Shown here: positions 56,355-64,000 of the stretch, piece by piece
How positions within the stretch are numbered: position 1 is the first letter of the stretch
Layout of the letters: each line of letters starts with the position of its first letter
Source of the DNA: Eragrostis nindensis
Lineage: Eukaryota; Streptophyta; Magnoliopsida; Poales; Poaceae
NCBI GenBank assembly: GCA_012490785.1
Contig: JAAXCT010000075.1
Span: forward strand, 1,488,001-1,552,000
Direction of reading: 5' to 3'
DNA: 64,000 bases
Made by a program: the position numbers and the translations under genes
The notes under the pieces: model-generated
What the model saw: the letters and a program-made list of their open reading frames with translations, nothing else
Told to the model about the DNA's origin: nothing
Database searches by the model: none

Positions 56355-58228
56355 TAATTCTGAAAGAGGGTCTCTTATTCACCTGAGTTTTACTTTCATA
56401 TTTATTTGGACGGTGCTATTCTATTATATGAGTTCAGTATTTGTAGAAAGAGAGAAGGGCTTCAGAGACCACATCATGGTGTTCTGGCGGTGATATCCAT
56501 CCTCTTTCAGGGATCTGAACTTATGTTAGCCTAAGCAAATTGTTCTTATTTATTTCATTTTCTTCATTTCTTTTCCCTTTGTTATCAAGAAATGGAAAGG
56601 AAAAAAAAAACAAGGGAAAAACAATGCTTGCAGGATACATTTGTCAAGCTGAAGAAATGCTCTCATTCGTCAGCAGTAGCTGCCAATCCTGTGGCATTCA
56701 TGTGCTCTTGTAAACTAGTTTCTGTTGTCCTCGATATAACTATTGTAGTTGTACTTCTGTCGGAAGTGTGTACATTGTATGGATCATTCATTTGTTCAGC
56801 TGTACCTTGCTGATTTAAGGGCTCGTTTGGATTGGAGGAAAAATTTTCCTTTCCTGCGTTTTTCCTGTGAAATTGAACTGTTTCTTGTGAAATTCCTGTG
56901 CGATTCCTGTGAAATTCCTGCGTTCCAAAGGAGGCCTAAGTGTTTACAAGTTCGGATTCCAACTTTTAGGATAATCTTTCTTCAAGGTCCTGCCGCCATG
57001 TTCTACCAGTGTATTGATTCTTGTCGTATCCAAGTTCCAGGGGAGGTGACTGCCATGTAATTACCCTATGATGTCATAACTGCTACCCTAATCAGGTCGT
57101 GTTATATCACGTGGTTTTCTCAGGGAAGTGTTTTTACGGCAGTTTATCTCAACTCTAGCTCAAATCTATTATATGACAAAGTAAAATTAAGAACCTTATA
57201 GTATCGATCAGAAAAAAAAAGAGATGCTAGAAGATTGCCAAAAAAATGTTCGTTAAAGGCTAGCACTGTTGCACGGCCAGACGAGAAATATGCCGAAGAC
57301 ATTTGGCACCGGCCAAAAGCCTTCGAAAGTTTGAATAGTTAGCACCATGGCTACCCTCTCTTATGAAATTATTCTCCTTTTGAAATTAAGCCTATGGAAT
57401 TATTCTCAGATTGACAATGCTCTATACCTATTTTCTGAAGAATGATATCTCTGTTGACAATTAGAGTTTATTATACTGAAATTAGTCACAACAGTGGGCT
57501 TATGCGGATGCCAGCTTGCTCCCAGCATGCCAAATCAGAATCTGTCTAGAATGCCATCAATGAAGACTAGCCTTCCTTGCAAAAGACTGGTCAACAGGTG
57601 TACAAATAAAAGCTAGCTGCGTCCATAAATTTGGGTTTCTTGTACAAATAGGGAAATGGATGCTATCATCATACGGATTAATTATAACTGGAAAACAAAC
57701 GCAGTAGTACAGATGTACAACGCATAGTCCTGTACGGTACTGCCCGATTGAAATCAGCAATGCATCAAGCATGATTTACGGTTTAACACACATGTAGCCA
57801 CTTTTAATTGAACCTTCAGGTCCTTTTGGGTATGCTTCCAGGTCCCCACAACTTTCTCCTCGGGAAGATACTTATAAAGCCAGAAATTATTCAAACAAAA
57901 AATATGCACCCAAAACTCCAAAAGGTTGTGTGCATGCGAAGAATATAGTCTAGATGAATATGGCACTTGTGAAAATTCACACAATATCTCCAGGAACACA
58001 GGAAGACTGATGGCAACAGTTGAGTCTAAGTTAACTTTGACAACATTTGAATAAATGGAGTTCCTTTCATTCCTCATGAAATTTGATTATATGTACAACA
58101 TTTACAGAGTAGTTTGCTTTAAACCTTTTGATGTAACAATGGATGCCAAAATGTACAGTTGCTTCACCACCACCTAGGAATAGAGCACAAACCAATTGCA
58201 TAATGTGTTAGAAACTAAGACAAGGAGA
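56355..58228. other. Convergent intergenic region with a MITE
   Basis: The 3' ends of the BZR (plus) and FYVE-SYLF (minus) genes face each other here. Both 3'UTRs should lie in it. The only structured element seen is the MITE at 56819-56936. Confidence 0.45.
56819..56936. mobile_element. Small Tourist-like MITE (118 bp, TSD TAA)
   Basis: It begins GGGCTCGTTTGGATTGGAGG and ends CGTTCCAAAGGAGGCC, with TAA on both sides (56816-56818 and 56937-56939). The interior is a series of TTTTTCCTGTGAAAT and ATTCCTGTG words. The termini and words are those of the large element at 27414-40106, so both belong to one family. Confidence 0.75.
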
Positions 58229-61200
58229 TTACTTTTCGATCTTATCAAACAGTATGGATAGTGCTTTGTAGAGAGTTGCGGCAGCAAGTGGTCTTGGCAC
58301 AGAACCAATAAGGATTTCCGATGCCTTGATTCGACCGCCATAAAATCGGTCATTTATCGAGTTTCGAGTAGACACAACGCTTCCATTAAATGCGCAGCCC
58401 ACAAAGGCACCTGCCAAGAAACAGAAAGACAAAAGTAAAACTAATGAAACAATTTTAGATTAACTAATTGAACAGAGGTTTTGTTGTCATTGTCCTAGGG
58501 TACAAATTTAGCAGTCTGGACTAAAATTGAAACCATCAGTGCTCAATATGACATCACCAGAACACTACGCTCCAACAAGGAAGTTACGAAATGATGCTCA
58601 ATTTCACTCGTTCCTTACCATTGCTACACATGCCTGTATGATTTCACATTCCTACTGCAAATGTTGACTAATCACATTGTCTGAATATACTACTTTGGAG
58701 CACCTGTATTACGTGTCCATAATGTTTCACTTTATTCATTATGTCTGTTATTTGCTGCCCCAAGCTAAGCAATATCCACAGCCATCGTCTGCGGCCACCA
58801 CAGTGACTGCATGGCTAAAGGTCTTGTATGAAGTATAAACCATTTTGTTTTAAGAAATATATATTAATCTATTAATGCTAATTTGCATGTCCAACAAGGA
58901 GTCACAGTCAAGAACACCACCCATTAATGTGTACCGTTTAAGAAGGAGGGACCTGTTTGCTCTAGGAAGAAGTATCTTCCTTAGGACAAAACTAGATGGA
59001 CACTATATTTGTAGACGGAGGTAGTCATTAATCTAGCACTAGTTTGTATCCAAGAAACGGTCATGTATCCAAGACGGAGGGAGTAGTCATTAATCATAGT
59101 CATTAATCTAGCACTTATTTGTATCCAAGACGGAGGGAGTAGTCATTAATCTAGCACTATTATTGGTCATGTATAATTATTAATTACTGATTGGTTACCT
59201 TACATTGCAATAACATTTTTTCCTAGAGCAATGTGAATCAGAGAGGAAAACTCAATACTCCTAATTTGATAGATACCTTTGCTACAACTGTATGTGTAAC
59301 AGGCAGCATAACCACCATCACCAGCACGAAAATCGGCCTCCGCTGCTCGTCCAACATGACCAGCAGAAGCACTAATACCAGCCCCGACTGATAGATGTGC
59401 ATTTCCACTGAAAGTTTTGATGGCATCTGTATTCCTAAGGACAATTATGTAGTCAGCTAACTCACCTCCAGCCTGAAAAATACAGCAATGTGGACAAATT
59501 AGTGTTAGCAGGCCTTAGTTATAGCAATAGCACAAGCTTCTTTAACGAAAGAGCACCTGAGCTCCATATCCAAGACCACAAGTCGATATAGCAGAAGGAG
59601 GGGACCAGGAACCATCAGCTCTGCGAGCAACCACCAGTCCAGTACCAATTTTGTATGTCACTATCACTCCAACCTTAACCTCTGTAATTATTGCAAGCCC
59701 TTTTGCTTGTCTAAGAATTGAATCAGGTATCGACTTCTCCGGTTTCAACTCTCCCACCTGAACATTGCAATGCATAGAACACTTCATGATTTCATCTTTA
59801 ATGACTTTAAACAACTGATTGAACAAGCAGTAGCCACAAAAAGAAATGTAAACTTTATTGTGATCCCGAGGTTTTGAAAGCAATGTTTAGCTTATATAAA
59901 TCAGGTACAAAAAAGGATGTGAATCGCAGAAAAGAACAATGCTTCGGCAGCAGCACTTTAATTGTGTGATCAAATCGTGAAGTTGTCCAATGCATCGCTT
60001 ATTTGTTATCTCAGGTGGTGCAACACCTATGTATAAAGAACATAAGATAATGCAAAATAATCCTGTCATGATTTGGACCAACCAAGCCATTGCAAATAAG
60101 GGAGGATACATGTTCCCAGTTATAACTAGTCAAACACATAAGGTGCCTGAGAAACCAAGCATTGTGCTACAAGTTGGTACGGAAAATTAACTTTAAAAAT
60201 ACTTAATACGCATGACCCTATCTGTTTTTCCTTTAAACAACATTACCCCTACAATTCATACCTTCGATACAGTTTGATATGGATTACTGATATCATAATC
60301 AATCATAATCCATACGTGGACAAAATGTTTATCTTGGGTGGGTATTGTAGAAGGATTTGTAAGTTTCAGCTGGGTTGGAGATTTTAGATCTGTATACAAG
60401 ATTTACAACTAATGTATGCTTCTAGCATTTGACAGCCATTGGTTGAAGAGAGATGTATTTTAGGAATAAAAAAGGGGCACAAAAGGAAACTTTTCCTTGG
60501 GGACAAAACATTTAAAATTTAAATTAATAACAATAACAGGCTTAAGAGGTGTAGGATAGGAATACCTTACAGTACCCATATATAGAATTTGCAGCTTTGT
60601 AGATCTCATACTCCATTGTTGTTGCCCATGGGAAGTTTAACCATGACCTCAAGGTGCTCAGGTCAGTCAAATCTTGAGTTGGAAGTTGACAAGCGCGGCT
60701 GAGCTGATTCATCAAACAAGGCTGAATACACTCAAGACGCACTCCACACACATCACAAACCCTTTGAGGATCTGAAGTCTTGAATTTTGGAGGCAGCAGG
60801 CTTCGACCCTTTGAACAGCCATCACAAAATATCCCACCACAAAAACGGCAATGATGGCGGGAACAAATTATTGGGTGAAAACGGGCTCCGCAAAGCATGC
60901 AGGAAGAAGCAGCACTATCAGGCAACCACTTTGCAGGTTCTGTCTCAAGAAGAGCATGTTCAGCACCGGCACAGGTATCCTCAAGGGTTTGGGTCTTTTC
61001 CTTCAAAGCCTCCTCAAGAAAAAATTGTGAAACAAGAGACATGCCATGCCTACCAATATCATATGATGCAACGGACAATATTTTATCTTTCCCCGCAACA
61101 AACATTTCAGTAAGCACATCCCACATAGTCATCTCCAAATTTTCTTCATCTATATCCCACTTATACTCTTCTTCTGAGAAGCAGCCACTATTATACCCAA

Positions 61201-62487
61201 AACCTTTTTGCCACTCCTCATGATCATGTTTTGTCATCGGTGGAACAGAAGCAGGCACCCATATGGTCTGCTCACGAAATGGGGATTTGCTATATATGTT
61301 TTCTCCAGTTTCCTTTGTCAAGGTCATCTCATTGCTGCACTCATATGCATTGACTACATCAAGGCTTTCTTCCTCGAAATTTATGGGAGGATGGTCCTTT
61401 GTCCCTGGCTCAAATATGTGAGGAGCCTGATTTTTTGCAAGAAACCATAACCATGAATAATCTTGGCAATAATACGTATATACAAATAATGCAGGATGAG
61501 CACTCCTCCTCTATTTTATCTTACTTGCTATATTAGACGTGTGCAACTTATTAAGAGAAAAATTGCAAGATGCAAAATGCCCCCAATAAAAGTATTGTCT
61601 CTTGCTTCGCCATAAAACATTTTGACATTTCCTAAGCCAATTATATGGTCAACGAATAAAGAGATTGATCGTTTTAAAAATATATATATTATAGGCATCT
61701 CTCTTGAAATATTTTCGTGTCAAAATAAGAATAAACACTCTTCCATTGATTGTAAAATTAAAAAAACGGTGGCTATTGTAAGGAGACCCACTTATTGATC
61801 ATGGCTCAGTATCCATTATCAATCGGAAATCACGTAAATCCGATCTAAAGCCTGAAAACAAAATATACCTTTATATCTTTCTATTGTAGAGTAGCAACAA
61901 AGCTAAACAAACCTAAAGCCGGTAAACTCAAGTACTCAACACACAGAGACAGCATTCATAAAATCGCCTCCTGGAGATTCAATCATCACATGGTAACGCT
62001 TCAATCTGCAGCCTCAATGCAATCTCGAAGCACATCCCCGGCATGAGTGTATGACAATTTTTTGGGCCCCCGAGCTCATAACCTCCGCATGTGCTACAAC
62101 ATGTGAGCCAGACACATACCACACAACAGCACAGCAAAATGTGATAAGCACAAACCGCACCCCCCCTAGAAACTCCCACCTTTCCACCACTACTATATCC
62201 TAGATATTCTCTGCCGCACAGCGCTGCTCCAGTCCAGGAATAAATCATCACTCAGCAATTATAATATACCGGGAAAGGCAAACTATGCACAAGGTGAGTA
62301 CAAGGAAGAGGAGCTTCCATACCTCCTGAGGGGACGAAGACGCCTCGGGCTCCTCGTCCCACATCACCGGCCAATCGCAAACCCTAGCCTCCTCATCTCC
62401 ACCGCCGCCGCCGCCGGCGGCGACCACCTGCGGGGGTTCCAGGTCGTACGGCTCGATCGGAGGGTAGAGGCGATCGGTTCCCTCCAT
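58229..62487 (-). CDS. FYVE zinc finger-SYLF domain protein, five exons
   Basis: The exons (62487-62323, 61426-60566, 59757-59557, 59472-59277, 58410-58229) join in phase to 534 residues; all introns are GT-AG. The N-terminus is acidic and disordered (MEGTDRLYPPIEPYDLEPP). The FYVE finger spans about 222-288: WLPD, CMLC, CSRHHCRFCGGIFCDGC, and RVCDVC. This gives eight zinc-binding cysteines and the basic RHHC patch that binds phosphatidylinositol 3-phosphate. From about residue 343 follows the SYLF (Ysc84-type) domain: LRQAKGLAIITEVKVGV, then GSWSPPSAIST, AGGELADYIIVLRN, and SVGAGISASAGHVGRAAEAD. It ends with FNGSVVSTRNSINDRFYGG. SYLF domains bind phosphoinositides and, in yeast, actin. The pairing is the plant version that contributed the F of SYLF. 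A role at endosomes or autophagic membranes is likely but inferred. Confidence 0.92.
58985..59165. repeat. Three copies of a Stowaway-end repeat in intron 4 of the FYVE-SYLF gene
   Basis: The words GTATCCAAGACGGAGGGAGT and AGTCATTAATCTAGCACT recur three times, at about 59010, 59075 and 59128, with small changes. ACGGAGGGAGTA is the usual right end of grass Stowaway MITEs. No left end is present, so a MITE end and its flank were duplicated in tandem. Confidence 0.6.
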
Positions 62488-64000
62488 GCCGGCGGTGATC
62501 GGCGGCTTCAGCGCCTGTCGAATCGCGTCTAGCGTTCCGCCGGATACGCAATCGGGGGCGCTTAGGAAATTGGAACACTGTTTCGTGAGGGGTTGGAAGC
62601 CGAAGAGAGGGAGACGGGAGGAACAAGTTTCGAGGATAGACTTGATTGAGTCTTAATAAAGTCATAGAGAGAGAGGGGGGGGGGGGGGGGGGGCAAGAGA
62701 TTTGGCAATTTTGACTTTTTCAATCACCTTTTGATCATTCGTCTTTTTTACAAATTTTTTTGCTGTTAGATGGAAACAAAATACATGCTTGAAGTATCTT
62801 TTGTTACAAATCTATTAATACAATTATTAGCACCGGTAACTAGAAATTTAAAAAGTTATTGTCAGTCAAAACGTGAACAGTAAAAGTCAATATTGCCAAG
62901 TATTTGTGAACGGAGGTTAGTAGTATATTTCAAGTTCCTGTCGATGCACGTAGAATAAAACAGAGATATGCTTAGTTTCTCCTACAGACTTGCACAAAAC
63001 CGAAAAAAAAAATCAATTACTCAACTGCGATTTGAGGTTAAGCATGCCAATTTTCTTCTCTTTTCACAGTCTGCTTCGTTTGAAAAAAACTAGCGTATAT
63101 AAAACCGCACCTTTAAAAAGAAAGAACGATACTTTATCTCGACAGTCCACTTCCAATCTCAAGCAAAAAAAAATCAGTAATTTATTAGCTTTCGTGGTTC
63201 CCTCAGTTTTGCGCATCACGTGTCTTTTTAGGATTGGCCAATCCGCAATGCAAAGTGCTTTAAGAGAGATAACTCTCCTTTACAATTCGAAAAAAATGCT
63301 TGAAGAGGTCTAACCATCTTGCTGCACAACTTAACTATGGAGATGCTTAGAAATACTTATGCGGAAATATTTTGTATTCAAAGTTGATAATGAGAAATTC
63401 AAAAGTTATAATAGCAATGTTCACGAGGTGGGCCGGTTAAAAAGTAATAAGTTGCTCAAATAATAGCAATGCTCTTCAAAAAATATTTTATTTAAAACTT
63501 TTTAGTTCAATACTCTAGCCCAAATATCAGAAGAAAATATATATTCCACTAAGTTACCAATGTCCCCATGATGGATTGGTTACACGGGCGCGTGCATAGG
63601 AAGAGCCAGCGAGGTAAGTGTCGAATGTGGTTAGGCATTGGGGCTTGTATTCTGGCCGAAGGAAGAATTATTATTGTTGTAAATATCCCACTCCATGGTT
63701 AGAACCATTGAAGTTAGAAAACAATATCCCACAGGTCATAACAGTCTGAGTCCACATATTTAAAGGACAATCTGTGATTATTCTAATTTCGTGAGTAATG
63801 CACACTTCTGTAATAGTGGAATCTGCTAGCAGGGGAGATGTTATAATGTTGCGTGTTTCATCGCTCCAAGTCACATAGTTTTTATTTTCAAATTATGTAC
63901 AAGTCCCATAGCTTGCGAGTAGGGTAGGTTGTGATTAATCTGTGATCTCAATTGGATGATTATTATTTTAGGGAAAATTCTTTCGTGGTCATAAAAAAAC
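62488..64000. other. Upstream flank of the FYVE-SYLF gene
   Basis: A GA-rich leader is followed by a run of 19 G at 62675-62693 and then AT-rich DNA. No gene was recognised to the end of the window. Confidence 0.4.

Overview
The window looks like nuclear DNA of a grass (Poaceae). The evidence is a set of very GC-rich first exons next to AT-rich introns, plant-type proteins (RABA1 GTPase, BZR1/BES1 factor, S-domain receptor kinase, DUF1685 protein, FYVE-SYLF protein), a plant tRNA-Gln, Tourist- and Stowaway-like MITE ends, short LINE tails and nested LTR retrotransposons. The species cannot be fixed from sequence alone. Exon joins were worked out by eye from GT-AG boundaries, reading phase and family similarity; no alignment or transcript was used.

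Layout. 1-7.8 kb: one minus-strand DUF1685 gene (2088-2894) and intergenic DNA holding a solo LTR. 7854-15482: a complete minus-strand non-autonomous LTR retrotransposon (TSD GCCAG) with no gag-pol, filled with minisatellites. 15.5-23 kb: gene-poor, with retroposon footprints and a 32-bp perfect palindrome. 23190-26061: a two-exon RABA1 GTPase, minus strand. 27.4-40.1 kb: a four-deep transposon nest in which every layer has its own matching target-site duplication. The layers are an outer Tourist/PIF-like element (TSD TTA) carrying a PPR gene fragment, a Mutator-like element (9-bp TSD), a 4.75-kb solo LTR (TSD CATAA), and an LTR retrotransposon with a tRNA-Asp primer site (TSD CTAAC). 42.2-47.8 kb: a small two-exon gene of unknown function, tRNA-Gln(CUG) on the minus strand, and an intronless S-domain receptor kinase. 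47.8-53.5 kb: intergenic. 53585-56354: a two-exon BZR1/BES1 transcription factor, convergent with a five-exon minus-strand FYVE-SYLF gene (58229-62487). 62.5-64 kb: intergenic.

The host genes have no obvious common pathway. RABA1 (trans-Golgi/endosome traffic) and the FYVE-SYLF protein (phosphoinositide membranes) both belong to endomembrane biology; the receptor kinase and BZR factor belong to signalling. The most unusual content is in the repeats: two LTR elements that kept their replication signals but replaced coding sequence with tandem or modular arrays, a gene fragment inside a short terminal-inverted-repeat element, and several retroposon footprints of only 17-30 bp.
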